From assembly GCF_036241575.1 (NCBI RefSeq), contig NZ_CP108455.1:3964001-4028000 (forward strand): a stretch of DNA of 64,000 nt, in the 5' to 3' direction. Below are positions 34,821 to 45,787 of this stretch, in pieces. This stretch comes from Streptomyces sp. NBC_01267. Lineage in GTDB: Bacteria > Actinomycetota > Actinomycetes > Streptomycetales > Streptomycetaceae. A program made the translations under genes and the position numbers. Below the pieces are notes generated by a model. The model saw nothing but the letters and a program-made list of their open reading frames with translations. It made no database searches and was not told the DNA's origin. How positions within the stretch are numbered: position 1 is the first letter of the stretch; every line of letters begins with the position of its first letter.

Positions 34821-36146
34821 TCAGCGTCTGCGGCGGCGGCCCCCACCGCCCCGCACCGCCCGGCCGGGCGGTGCGTGCCCCTCTCCCCCGCTCCGCCGGT
34901 CCGCGGCCACCACCAGCGCCGCGAGCGCCGTGGTCACCGGCACCGAGGCGACCAGGCCGATGGACCCGACCAGGGTCCGTACGATCTCCTCGGCCACCAG
35001 CTCCGCGTTGGCCACCGTACCCACGCTGCTCTGCGCGATGGAGAACAGCAGCAGGAGCGGCAGGGCGGCGCCCGCGTACGCCAGGACGAGGGTGTTGACG
35101 ACCGACGCGATGTGGTCGCGGCCGATCCGGATCCCGGCGCGGTAGAGCCCGCGTGCGCCCATCGTGGGGTCCGCCCGGTGCAGTTCCCAGACGGCGGAGG
35201 TCTGGGTGACCGTCACATCGTCCAGCACTCCGAGCGAGCCGATGACGACGCTCGCCAACAGCAGCCCGCTCATGTCGATGTGCGGGTACAGGCCATGGAT
35301 CAGTCCGGTGCTGTCGTCGGTGTTGCCGGAGAGGCTCGCCCAGCCGATGAACAGCGAGCCGAGCAGCCCGATCAGCATCAGCGAGATCAGCGTGCCGATG
35401 ACCGCGACCGAGGTGCGTGCCGTCAGCCCGTGACAGGTGTAGAGCGCGATCAGCATGATCGCGCTCGCCCCGATGACCGCCACGACCAGCGGATTCGAAC
35501 CCTGCAGGATCGCGGGCAGGATGAACAGCGTCAGTACGGCGAAGCTGACGGCCAGGGCCACCAGCGCCATCAGCCCCCGCATCCGGCCCACCGCGACCAC
35601 CACCAGCGCGAAGATGCCGGCCAGCAGCGCCATCGGGAACTTCCGGTCCACGTCGGACACCGAGTACTGGAGATCACGCGGTGCGTCGGGCGCGTACGCC
35701 ACGATCACGCCCTGTCCCTGGTGCAACTGCCGCGGTGCGTCCGGCTGGACGAGCTCGGTGAACGTACGTCCCTTGTCCTTGCCGCTCGCCACCTCGACCT
35801 TGGCCTTCTTGCACAGCTTGCCCTGCCCGCCCTGCCCGCCCTGGCTCGTCGGCTGCTCCGTGGCGGAGGACCCGCCCGGCGGCGCGGACGGCTGACCGGC
35901 CTGCACGTCCTGGCAGTTGACCGGCGTCAGGGCCACCACCCTGCCCTGCTGCGTCTGCCGGTCGAAGCCGACACCGCTGCGTGCGTGCGGAGGCGCACCG
36001 CCCGGCCAGAGCACCACAAGACCGACAATCACCGCCGCACCGAAGGGAATCAGCACCGCCGCGACGACCTTGCGCAGATGCGTCGACACCGGTGCGGCGG
36101 GGCCGTGGCCGTGCGTGTGGCTGTGCTGTTCCTGGAGCGAGGTCAC
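34821..36146 (-). CDS. YibE/F family membrane protein
   Basis: 441 aa. A first TM helix near residue 30 is followed by an extracytoplasmic domain (about 50-190, with CKKAKVEVASGKDKGRTF) and about seven more helices in the YibE/F core (GSLGVLDDVTVTQTSAVWELHRADP, then RIGRDHIASVVNTLVLAYAGAALPLLLLF). GTG at 36146 is the preferred start; the reading frame is open upstream into the thiC leader. Function of YibE/F proteins is unknown; transport has been suggested. Converges with ssgA. Confidence 0.82.
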   Translation of the reverse strand: MTSLQEQHSHTHGHGPAAPVSTHLRKVVAAVLIPFGAAVIVGLVVLWPGGAPPHARSGVGFDRQTQQGRVVALTPVNCQDVQAGQPSAPPGGSSATEQPTSQGGQGGQGKLCKKAKVEVASGKDKGRTFTELVQPDAPRQLHQGQGVIVAYAPDAPRDLQYSVSDVDRKFPMALLAGIFALVVVAVGRMRGLMALVALAVSFAVLTLFILPAILQGSNPLVVAVIGASAIMLIALYTCHGLTARTSVAVIGTLISLMLIGLLGSLFIGWASLSGNTDDSTGLIHGLYPHIDMSGLLLASVVIGSLGVLDDVTVTQTSAVWELHRADPTMGARGLYRAGIRIGRDHIASVVNTLVLAYAGAALPLLLLFSIAQSSVGTVANAELVAEEIVRTLVGSIGLVASVPVTTALAALVVAADRRSGGEGHAPPGRAVRGGGGRRRRR

Positions 36147-36238
36147 CGGCCGATCATCGCAAGAACCGAGGGGGCCGGGCGGGGGCCCTCTGTTCAGCGC
36201 CCGGGGGATGGCGTTAGCGTGGGGGCACCTTTGCACAC

Positions 36239-38121
<1,883 letters not shown>

Positions 38122-38126
38122 GCCGA

Positions 38127-38180
38127 CCGGTCCGGCAGCCCCCCCGGCTTCGGCGAAGTCCAGGGGGCCTGCCGGTCCGG
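38127..38180 (+). terminator. Imperfect terminator hairpin after thiC
   Basis: The arms CCGGTCCGGCAG-CCCCC and GGGGGCCTGCCGGTCCGG pair with one mismatch and one bulge around a loop of roughly 16 nt. It may also act for the convergent gene at 38188. Confidence 0.6.
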
Positions 38181-38187
38181 GGCGGTC

Positions 38188-39015
38188 CTACTCCGGCTGG
38201 TGGTCGGGGCCGCCGAAGTCCGGACTGGTGAAGTCCGGGCTGGTGAAACTGGGACGCTCGTGGGCGGCCGTTCCTTCGTCCGGGCCGGTGAAGTCGGGCC
38301 GGCTGTAGCCGAGGCTGGGGATGCGGCCCGCCGGACGGTACGGGGCGGGGGCCGCCGGGTCGGCGCTGGGGTCGGCGAGGGCGTTGCGCAGGAACGGGAC
38401 GATGCCCCGCTCCAGCAGCGCGTGACGCCAGGCGTCACGGGCGCGGGCGACCTCCTCGGACAGTTCGTCGTCGCCGTTCTCCTCCTCGGCCTCCCGGTGC
38501 ACCTCGTTCGAGCTGTTGCGCAGGGCGGTGATGAGCAGCCCGATCGCGGCGAACAGGATGGCGGCAGCGGTGAGCGCGGCGAAGGCCCAGCCCGCGGTGA
38601 CCATGGTGTCGGCGAAGGCGGGCGGTGCGCTGAGAGCCTTCAGCAGATAGCCCACCAGCAGGAAGATCGCGGCTGCGGTGCCCGCCAGTACGGGGGCCAG
38701 CACGGCGACGACGGCGGTGAGCCCGGCGCCCGAACCGGTCCCGCCCCGGCCCGGGGTGAGAACGGCGGTCCGTACCGAGGCCGCGGCGGGTGCGCGCAGC
38801 TCGGCCCGCATCTTCACGAAGTGCTCGTACTCGGCTGCCGCGGCCGTGGTGACGAGGGCATCCGCGTTGAGCACCATGGTGCGCAGCTGTTCGCTGTTGA
38901 GCCGCTGTCCCACTGCGGCGAGGTCCGGTCGGTCCGGTGCGGCGCGCAGCGCGTCGTCGAGAACTCGCTCGAACTCCGGGCGGTCTTCGGTCCGCAGGTG
39001 CGAATCGCTGTTCAT
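38188..39015 (-). CDS. Two-TM protein with acidic C-terminal repeats
   Basis: 275 aa. A soluble N-terminus (MNSDSHLRTEDRPEFERVLDDALRAA) precedes two strong membrane helices (LTAVVAVLAPVLAGTAAAIFLLVGYLL, TMVTAGWAFAALTAAAILFAAIGLLI). An acidic segment follows, then a C-terminus of repeated DFTGPD/DFTSPDF units (six copies of the SP/GPDF-type motif from about 235). GGGGG six bases upstream supports the ATG at 39015. The ORF is open much further upstream but without similarity. Function unknown. Confidence 0.68.
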   Translation of the reverse strand: MNSDSHLRTEDRPEFERVLDDALRAAPDRPDLAAVGQRLNSEQLRTMVLNADALVTTAAAAEYEHFVKMRAELRAPAAASVRTAVLTPGRGGTGSGAGLTAVVAVLAPVLAGTAAAIFLLVGYLLKALSAPPAFADTMVTAGWAFAALTAAAILFAAIGLLITALRNSSNEVHREAEEENGDDELSEEVARARDAWRHALLERGIVPFLRNALADPSADPAAPAPYRPAGRIPSLGYSRPDFTGPDEGTAAHERPSFTSPDFTSPDFGGPDHQPE

Positions 39016-39170
39016 GTGCATCCCCCGATGCTCCGTTGGCCTGGACCGCCCGCCTTCTGACGGGCGGTCGGACGTGAACGGAGGAGAGCCTGCTACGGAT
39101 AACCCGATGGTAGAGCGGTAATGGCACGGGGTAACAGAGGGTTTCCGTAAATCGCCTCTCGGTCCGCCGA

Positions 39171-40262
39171 TCAGTTGGGGAGCGGGAGCCGGACCACGAG
39201 CAGCTTTCCGGCCATGGTCACGCCGCCGTCCATGGCGATGGCGAGCCCGTCGGCGTACACGTGCGGCCCCTCGATGACCGTGCGCGGTCCGTCCTCGCCG
39301 TCCTCGGCCCCGACCTCGCCCAGCAGATACGGAATGGGGCTGTGACCGTGGACGATGCGATGGCCGCCGAAGACCCCGAGGAGCTCCCGGACCGCCTGCG
39401 GCCCCGACTCGTCGCGGAACGCGAAGCGCTTGGTGAACTTGCGGAACAGGTCCCAGCACTCGTCGGCGTCGTTGCGGGTGAGTGTCTCGCGGACGGTGTC
39501 GTTGACGGCTTCGAGGGAATCGCCGTAGTCGAGATAGGCCGTGGTGTCGGAGTGCACCAGGAGGTGGTCGTCCTCCAGCTCGATGGCGTCGAGCCGGGAC
39601 ATCCACTGGAGATGAACGTCCTGGAGCCGGTCCATGTCGGCCTTCTGGCCGCCGTTCAGCAGCCAGGCGGCCTGGAAAGTGGCGGTACCCGCACCGGAGT
39701 TGACGGGGGTGTCGCCGAAACGCTTGGCGCCGAGCAGCAGCAGTTCGTGGTTGCCCATCAGGGCCTTGCAGTAGCCGCCCGAGGCCGCGGCCTCGGCGGA
39801 CAGCCGCATGACGAGATCGATGACGCCGATGCCGTCGGGTCCGCGGTCGGTGAAGTCGCCGAGGAACCAGAGCCGGGCGTTGCCCGCGGACCAGTTGCCC
39901 TCGGCGTCGATGAGCCCCTGGGCGCGCAGGGCGGCCAGGAGCTCGTCGAGGTACCCGTGGACGTCACCGACGACGAAGAGCGGCCCGGGGCCCCCGTCGG
40001 CATCGGCGACGGCCGTCTCGGCGGCGTCGGCCGCCGCGGGGTCGGGCACGGTCCGTACGACGAGCGTGTCGGCGGGGGCGCCGCGGCCGATGACCGGGAG
40101 GTCCCGCTGGGTCGGCGTGTATCCGTCCGGCTCCTCACCGGCGGCGTACCGAGGCGGCCTCCCGGCGTCGTGGACGTGCTCGGGCGCGGGCAGAGGCGGT
40201 ACGCGGAAGTCCCGCACTGTCGCCGTCCGCATCGCGGGTTCCAGACCGGCCCCCTGAGTCAT
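39171..40262 (-). CDS. Metallophosphoesterase (Ser/Thr phosphatase-like)
   Basis: 363 aa. The calcineurin-like motifs are complete: GDVHGYLDEL, GDFTDRGPDG, GNHELL and HGHSPIP. The N-terminal ~90 residues are a Pro-rich unstructured segment. It resembles PrpE/ApaH-type phosphoprotein or diadenosine-polyphosphate hydrolases. The ATG at 40262 follows GGAGGGG. Divergent from no gene here; the next gene upstream runs the same way. Confidence 0.82.
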   Translation of the reverse strand: MTQGAGLEPAMRTATVRDFRVPPLPAPEHVHDAGRPPRYAAGEEPDGYTPTQRDLPVIGRGAPADTLVVRTVPDPAAADAAETAVADADGGPGPLFVVGDVHGYLDELLAALRAQGLIDAEGNWSAGNARLWFLGDFTDRGPDGIGVIDLVMRLSAEAAASGGYCKALMGNHELLLLGAKRFGDTPVNSGAGTATFQAAWLLNGGQKADMDRLQDVHLQWMSRLDAIELEDDHLLVHSDTTAYLDYGDSLEAVNDTVRETLTRNDADECWDLFRKFTKRFAFRDESGPQAVRELLGVFGGHRIVHGHSPIPYLLGEVGAEDGEDGPRTVIEGPHVYADGLAIAMDGGVTMAGKLLVVRLPLPN

Positions 40263-40434
40263 CGACCCCTCCACCACCGTCGCGCCGCCGTGCACCGGTC
40301 GGACCTGCCTGGTCGGGGGGTCCGCGGTGTCGTCCGCCCATCATAGGAATGCGACTCGGTATGTGTGACGCACCAGGGGGGCTGAATCCGTGCGCTCCTG
40401 GGGTCGACTGACCGTTTCGCGCCTAATGAGGCGA

Positions 40435-41556
40435 TCAGTCCGGGGCGGGAGAGCGCGGTGCGCTCACCGTGGTGCGCGGCGGACGGCGCTGCGAGGAGGT
40501 CCGGACGATGAGTTCGGTCGGTATCACCTGCTCGACCGGGTGGTCGTCGTTGATGCCTTCGATGGCGTCGATGAGTAACTGGATGACCGCGGTGCCGATC
40601 CGGCGGGGCTTGAGGGACAGGGTGGTGATGGGCGGCTCGGTGCTGGCGTACACGGTGGATTCGCTGCAGCAGACCAGCAGCAGATCCTCGGGGACGCGCA
40701 GTCCGTACCGTCGCGCCGCTGCCAGCAGGTCGGTGCCGTTCGGGTCGAAGAGCCCGTACACGGCGTCGGGCCGGTCGGGGCGGGCGAGGAGCCGGTCGGC
40801 CGCGACGGCTCCGGCGCAGGGGTCGTGGGCGGGGTAGGACTCGTAGACCGGGTCCTGTCCGACCCGCTCGCACCAGTGCAGATACGCGGTGGTGGAGAGG
40901 CGGGTGTAGGTGTCGGTGGTGGTGCCGGTCAGCAGCCCGATACGGCGGGCTCCGGCGGCGGCCAGGTGGTCGAGCAGATCGAGGACCGCGGCTTCGTGGT
41001 CGTTGTCGACCCAGGCCGTGACGGGCAGGGAGCCCGCCGGGCGTCCGTCGGAGACGACGGGGAGCCCTTGGCGTACGAGTTCGCTGACGACCGGGTCGTG
41101 ATCGGAGGGGTCGATGACGACGGTGCCGTCGAGGGCGACGTTCGACCAGACGTCGACCGCGCTGTGGCGTGAGGTGGCGGGGAGGATGACGAGGGCATAG
41201 CCGCGTGCGAGCGCGGCGGAGGTGGCGGCTCTGGCCATCTCGGCGAAGTACGCGAATTCGGTGAAGGTGAAAGGTTCATCCCCGTAGGTCGTCACGGTCA
41301 GGCCGATGAGGCCCGACTTGCCGGTACGGAGGGTTCGGGCCGCGGCGGAAGGGCGATAGCCCAGCCGGTCTGCGACCTCGCGGACATGGCGGCGGGTGGC
41401 GTCCGGGAGCCTGCCCTTGCCGTTGAGCGCGTCGGAGACGGTCGTGATGGAGACACCGGCTGCGGCGGCCACGTCCCGGATGCCCGCTCGTCCTTGCCGG
41501 TTGGCCCTGCGGGGAGTCTCCGCCCGGCTCACCTGGTGCTTCCCTGCTGCTGTCAT
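40435..41556 (-). CDS. LacI family transcriptional regulator
   Basis: 373 aa. The N-terminal LacI helix-turn-helix and hinge (IRDVAAAAGVSITTVSDALNGKGRLPDATRRHVREVADRLGYRPSAAARTLRTGKSGLIG) is followed by a periplasmic-binding-like effector domain, usually sugar-responsive. No transport or sugar gene flanks it, so the target is unknown. The ATG at 41556 is the likely start; upstream open frame has no domain. Confidence 0.86.
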   Translation of the reverse strand: MTAAGKHQVSRAETPRRANRQGRAGIRDVAAAAGVSITTVSDALNGKGRLPDATRRHVREVADRLGYRPSAAARTLRTGKSGLIGLTVTTYGDEPFTFTEFAYFAEMARAATSAALARGYALVILPATSRHSAVDVWSNVALDGTVVIDPSDHDPVVSELVRQGLPVVSDGRPAGSLPVTAWVDNDHEAAVLDLLDHLAAAGARRIGLLTGTTTDTYTRLSTTAYLHWCERVGQDPVYESYPAHDPCAGAVAADRLLARPDRPDAVYGLFDPNGTDLLAAARRYGLRVPEDLLLVCCSESTVYASTEPPITTLSLKPRRIGTAVIQLLIDAIEGINDDHPVEQVIPTELIVRTSSQRRPPRTTVSAPRSPAPD

Positions 41557-41891
41557 GGCGAGCCGATAGTAGGTCGATGGAGGGGGGTGGGACTGAGCGC
41601 ATATGCATCCGTTGACAGGCACGTTTCTGCATGATCATTTAGAGTCGATCGCCTTGGAATGCACGGGAGTTGGCCCCTTGGTCATGGGAGTCTCGGGTGT
41701 CGATCGACCTGAACCTGCCCCATGGCTGATGTTGCGATGAGGTCTCAACTCACTGGTTCGAGGGACGCGCGCCACGGCGCAAGCCACCGGCGCGCGCCGG
41801 ATGCGGCAGCGCTCCCCCTTCCCGTGCCCGCCATTCGCAGCAGCCGCCGGCCCTCATAAGGTGTGCCTATCCGAGCCGAGGAGGACCCGCT
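41557..41891. other. Intergenic region before the aminotransferase gene
   Basis: 335 bp between the LacI gene and the divergent aminotransferase gene. I see no gene, RNA or convincing palindrome. It should hold both promoters; the last 25 bp include the aminotransferase ribosome site GAGGAGG. Confidence 0.5.
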
Positions 41892-42971
41892 GTGAGCGAG
41901 AAGAGCCCCAAGCTGCGCGCCGTACTGGACAGCATCCCCGCCTATGTACCGGGCAAGCCGGCCGCTGCCGACGGTCCGGTCGCGTACAAGCTGTCCTCCA
42001 ACGAGAACCCCTATCCGCCGCTGCCCGGTGTGATGGAGAGCGCGATCGCCGCAGCCGGCACCTTCAACCGGTACCCGGACATGGCGTGCACCGGCCTGAT
42101 GAACGAACTGGCCGAGCGCTTCGGGGTCCCCGTCTCCCATCTGGCGACCGGCACCGGATCCGTCGGTGTCGCGCAGTCGCTGTTGCAGGCGACGTCGGGG
42201 CCGGGCGACGAGGTGATCTACGCCTGGCGGTCGTTCGAGGCGTACCCGATCATCACGAGGATCAGCGGGGCGACCGCGGTGCAGGTGCCGCTGGACTCCG
42301 ACGAGGTCCACGACCTGGACGCGATGGCCGACGCGATCACCGAGCGCACCCGGATGATCTTCGTCTGCAACCCCAACAACCCGACCGGCACCGTGGTGCG
42401 CAGGGCGCAGTTGGAGCGATTCCTGGACCGGGTGCCGTCCGACATCCTGGTGGTCCTGGACGAGGCGTACCGCGAGTTCAACCGTGACCTCGATGTCCCC
42501 GACGGCATCGAGCTCTACCGGGACCGCCCCAATGTGGCGGTGCTGCGGACCTTCTCCAAGGCGTACGGCCTGGCCGGGCTGCGGGTCGGCTTCGCCGTCG
42601 CCCATGAGCCGGTGGCCGCCGCGCTGCGCAAGACCGCGCTGCCCTTCGGCGTGAGCCAGCTGGGACAGGACGCGGCGGTGGCCTCGCTGCGGGCCGAGGA
42701 CGAACTGCTGGGCCGGGTCGGCGCGCTGGTCGGCGAGCGGGAGCGGGTGTACGAGGGCCTGGTCGGCCAGGGCTGGAAGGTGCCCGCGACGCAGGCGAAC
42801 TTCGTGTGGCTGCGGCTGGGTGAGCGCACCGGCGACTTCGCGGCGTTCTGCGACAGGGCCGGCGTGGTCGTGCGTCCCTTCGGGGACGAGGGCGTACGCG
42901 TCACGATCGGCGAGGCCGAGGGCAACGATCTCTTCCTGCAGGCGGCGGCGGCCTTCCGCAAGGAGCTGTAG
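41892..42971 (+). CDS. Histidinol-phosphate/aromatic aminotransferase
   Basis: 359 aa fold-type I PLP aminotransferase with [13 protein letters not shown] at 33-45, CNPNNPTGT at 159-167 and the PLP lysine at 223 in [15 protein letters not shown]. It is close to HisC, but actinobacteria use very similar Pat proteins for aromatic amino acids. It stands alone with its own terminator rather than in a his operon, so an aromatic aminotransferase role is as likely. GTG start at 41892 with GAGGAGG upstream. Confidence 0.85.
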   Translation: MSEKSPKLRAVLDSIPAYVPGKPAAADGPVAYKLSSNENPYPPLPGVMESAIAAAGTFNRYPDMACTGLMNELAERFGVPVSHLATGTGSVGVAQSLLQATSGPGDEVIYAWRSFEAYPIITRISGATAVQVPLDSDEVHDLDAMADAITERTRMIFVCNPNNPTGTVVRRAQLERFLDRVPSDILVVLDEAYREFNRDLDVPDGIELYRDRPNVAVLRTFSKAYGLAGLRVGFAVAHEPVAAALRKTALPFGVSQLGQDAAVASLRAEDELLGRVGALVGERERVYEGLVGQGWKVPATQANFVWLRLGERTGDFAAFCDRAGVVVRPFGDEGVRVTIGEAEGNDLFLQAAAAFRKEL

Positions 42972-43018
42972 CTCTTCGGGCAGAGGGCGGGAGGCCCTTC
43001 CGAACAGGGTCGAAACAG

Positions 43019-43045
43019 GGCGGGGTGCCGTAAAGGCACCCCGCC
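43019..43045 (+). terminator. Terminator after the aminotransferase gene
   Basis: A perfect 11-bp stem (GGCGGGGTGCC) with a GTAAA loop. Confidence 0.8.
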
Positions 43046-43085
43046 TTCGTCATGTCAAAAGTGCTTACGTAATATTGCTTGTGAA

Positions 43086-43101
43086 TGTGAACGCTTTCAC
43101 A
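43086..43101. promoter_or_regulatory. Rex operator upstream of cydABCD
   Basis: TGTGAACGCTTTCACA matches the Streptomyces Rex consensus TGTGAACNNNTTCACA with no mismatch. An overlapping larger inverted repeat, GCTTGTGAA...TTTCACAAGC, spans 43077-43104. It lies 85 bp before the cydA start. Rex represses when NAD+ is high relative to NADH and releases under low respiration. Confidence 0.92.
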
Positions 43102-43185
43102 AGCGTGTCCCTTTTCATCCGGGCTGGGTGGGATCAAAGGGGCAGACTGCCGCTGTGACCACAGCCACGTAAGGAGAGTGACGAC

Positions 43186-44766
43186 GTGGAACTAGCTCTG
43201 GCGCCGGATACCCTGGCGCGATGGCAGTTCGGGCTGACCACCGTCTACCACTACCTGTTCGTCCCCCTCACGATCTCCCTCGCGGCGATCGCCGCGGGCT
43301 TCGAAACCGCCTGGGTGCGGACCGGCAAGGAGAAGTACTTCCACGCCACGAAGTTCTGGGGGAAGCTCCTGCTGATCAACCTCGCGATCGGGGTCGCCAC
43401 CGGCCTCGTCCAGGAGTTCCAGTTCGGGATGAACTGGTCCGACTACTCGAAGTTCGTCGGTGACGTCTTCGGTGCCCCGCTCGCGATGGAAGCGCTGATC
43501 GCCTTCTTCTTCGAGTCCACGTTCATCGGACTGTGGATCTTCGGCTGGGACAAGCTGCCGAAGAAGCTCCACTGCGCCTGCATCTGGATGGTGGCGATCG
43601 GCACCACCTTCTCGGCGTACTTCATCCTGGCGGCCAACTCCTGGATGCAGCACCCCGTCGGGTACAGCATCGACCGCGCCACCGGCGTGGCCCACCTCAA
43701 CGACATCTGGGGGGTGCTCACCCAGAAGACCGCGCTGGTCGTCTTCACCCACACCATGACCTCGGCCTTCCTCACCGGCGGCGCCTTCGTCGTCGGGATC
43801 GCCAGCTACCACCTGTGGAAGATCAGGCGGGCCAGGGCGGCGGGCACCGCGACCGACCGGAAGCGCACCGGCATGATGCGCACCTCGCTGCGCATGGGCC
43901 TGGTCATGACGGTGACCGCGGGCATCCTCACCGCACTCTCCGGCGACCAGCTGGGCAAGGTGATGTTCGAGCAGCAGCCCATGAAGATGGCCGCTGCCGA
44001 GGCGCTCTGGGACACCGAGGCACCTGCGCCGTTCTCGATCTTCGCGGTCGGCAACGTGGCAGCGGGCCACAACTCCGTGGAGCTGTCGATCCCGGGGATA
44101 CTGTCGTTCCTCGCCCATGACGACTTCCACACCGCGGTGCCCGGCATCCATGAGACCGCGAAGGCGGAGGCGGCCAAGTACGGCGGCAAGCCCGACGACT
44201 ACGTACCCAACATCTTCGTCACCTTCTGGGGCTTCCGGCTCATGATCGGCATCGGGCTCACGGCCTCCGTGGCCGCAGCCGCCGGACTCTGGCTCACCCG
44301 GAAGAAGAAGTGGCTGCTGCCCGAGCACCGCACCGGTGACGACGAGGCGCCCAAGCTGATGCTGACTGCGGGCCGGGAGCTCAACCCCTTCTTCACGAAG
44401 TGGGGCTGGCGGGTCGGCATGGCCTCACTGGTCTTCCCGCTGATCGCCAACTCGATCGGCTGGGTCTTCACCGAGATGGGCAGGCAGCCCTGGGCGGTGT
44501 TCGGCCTCTTCAAGACGGCCGACTCGGTCTCTCCCGGGGTCTCCCAGACGGAGATGCTGATCTCGCTGATCGTCCTGATGACGCTGTACACGGTGCTGGG
44601 CTGGATCAACGTCCGGCTGATGAAGAAGTACGCGGTGATGGGCCCCGACACCGACGAACAGCCACCGGCCAAGGACCCACGGCTGCGCGGGCCCTCGTCC
44701 GGCGGCCCCGGTGGATCCGGCGGTCCGGACGAGGACGCCGACAAACCCCTGACCTTCGCGTACTGA
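43186..44766 (+). CDS. cydA: Cytochrome bd ubiquinol oxidase subunit I
   Basis: 526 aa with nine predicted transmembrane helices. It carries the early heme ligand His (TVYHYLFVPLTI) and the GRQPW motif (TEMGRQPWAVFGLF) near the heme b558/b595 site. It holds the oxygen-reducing di-heme site of the high-affinity oxidase. First gene of cydA-cydB-cydCD. GTG start at 43186 with AAGGAGAG nine bases upstream. Rex-regulated by the site at 43086. Confidence 0.96.
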   Translation: MELALAPDTLARWQFGLTTVYHYLFVPLTISLAAIAAGFETAWVRTGKEKYFHATKFWGKLLLINLAIGVATGLVQEFQFGMNWSDYSKFVGDVFGAPLAMEALIAFFFESTFIGLWIFGWDKLPKKLHCACIWMVAIGTTFSAYFILAANSWMQHPVGYSIDRATGVAHLNDIWGVLTQKTALVVFTHTMTSAFLTGGAFVVGIASYHLWKIRRARAAGTATDRKRTGMMRTSLRMGLVMTVTAGILTALSGDQLGKVMFEQQPMKMAAAEALWDTEAPAPFSIFAVGNVAAGHNSVELSIPGILSFLAHDDFHTAVPGIHETAKAEAAKYGGKPDDYVPNIFVTFWGFRLMIGIGLTASVAAAAGLWLTRKKKWLLPEHRTGDDEAPKLMLTAGRELNPFFTKWGWRVGMASLVFPLIANSIGWVFTEMGRQPWAVFGLFKTADSVSPGVSQTEMLISLIVLMTLYTVLGWINVRLMKKYAVMGPDTDEQPPAKDPRLRGPSSGGPGGSGGPDEDADKPLTFAY

Positions 44767-44779
44767 GAGGAGAGACGTC

Positions 44780-45781
44780 ATGGGCCTCAACGACTTCTGG
44801 TTTCTGCTGATCGCCGTTCTGTGGACCGGCTACTTCTTCCTCGAAGGCTTCGACTTCGGGGTCGGCATTCTCACCCGGCTGCTGGCCAGGGACCGCCGGG
44901 AGCGACGGGTACTGATCAACATCATCGGTCCGGTCTGGGACGGCAACGAGGTGTGGCTGATCACCGCGGCCGGTGCGATGTTCGCCGCCTTCCCGGTCTG
45001 GTACGCGACCTTCTTCAGCGGCTTCTATCTGCTGCTCGTCCTGGTCCTCCTGCTGCTGATCGTGCGGGTGCTGTCCTTCGAGTACCGACACAAGCGGCCC
45101 GAGGAGAGCTGGCAGCGCAACTGGGAGTGGGCGCTCTTCACCACCTCGCTGCTGCTTCCCTTCCTCTGGGGGATGATCTTCGCCAACCTGGTCCACGGTG
45201 TGCCGGTCAACAGCCATCAGGACTACGCCGGTTCCTTCGGGGACCTGCTGAACGGGTACGCCTTCCTCGGCGGATTCGCCTTCACCGCGCTGTGCACGCT
45301 GCACGGGGCTGTTTTCACCGCGCTCAAGACCGTCGGGGACATCCGGGTACGCGCCAGGGCCTTCGCGGCGAAGGCCGCGGTCGTCACCGTGGCGCTCGCG
45401 GCTGCCTTCCTGATCTGGCTGCAGGCGGACCGGGGAGACGGCTCCACACTGATCGCGCTCTGCGTGGCACTGGCCGCGCTGGTCGTGGCGTTCGTGATGA
45501 ACGCACGGGAGCGGGAGGGCTGGGCCTTCACCTTCACCGGGGTGGCCATCGCCGCCACGGTGGCGGCGCTGTTCCTCTCGCTGGCGCCCGACGTGATGCC
45601 GTCCTCGCTCAACTCGGCCTGGAATCTGACGATCGACAACGCGGCGTCCGGCCACTACACGCTCAAGGTCATGACCTGGGTGGCGGGCATCATGACGCCG
45701 CTGGTCCTGCTCTACCAGGGCTGGACTTACTGGGTGTTCCGCAAGCGGCTGGGCACGCAGCACATCGCCGATGCCCACTAG
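44780..45781 (+). CDS. cydB: Cytochrome bd ubiquinol oxidase subunit II
   Basis: 333 aa with about eight to nine helices and the CydB opening (DFWFLLIAVLWTGYFFLEGFDFGVGILTRLLARDRRERRVLINIIGPVWDGNEVWLITAAGAMF). It pairs with CydA in the bd oxidase. It lies 13 bp after cydA with AGAGGAGA before the ATG, and is followed at 6 bp by cydCD. The stop codon overlaps a CCCACTAGTGGG palindrome. Confidence 0.95.
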   Translation: MGLNDFWFLLIAVLWTGYFFLEGFDFGVGILTRLLARDRRERRVLINIIGPVWDGNEVWLITAAGAMFAAFPVWYATFFSGFYLLLVLVLLLLIVRVLSFEYRHKRPEESWQRNWEWALFTTSLLLPFLWGMIFANLVHGVPVNSHQDYAGSFGDLLNGYAFLGGFAFTALCTLHGAVFTALKTVGDIRVRARAFAAKAAVVTVALAAAFLIWLQADRGDGSTLIALCVALAALVVAFVMNAREREGWAFTFTGVAIAATVAALFLSLAPDVMPSSLNSAWNLTIDNAASGHYTLKVMTWVAGIMTPLVLLYQGWTYWVFRKRLGTQHIADAH

Positions 45782-45787
45782 TGGGGG

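Noticed and set aside
40900..41300. Possible LacI operator near the LacI gene
   Set aside because: No palindrome with a central CG step stood out around the gene start, so I did not list an operator.
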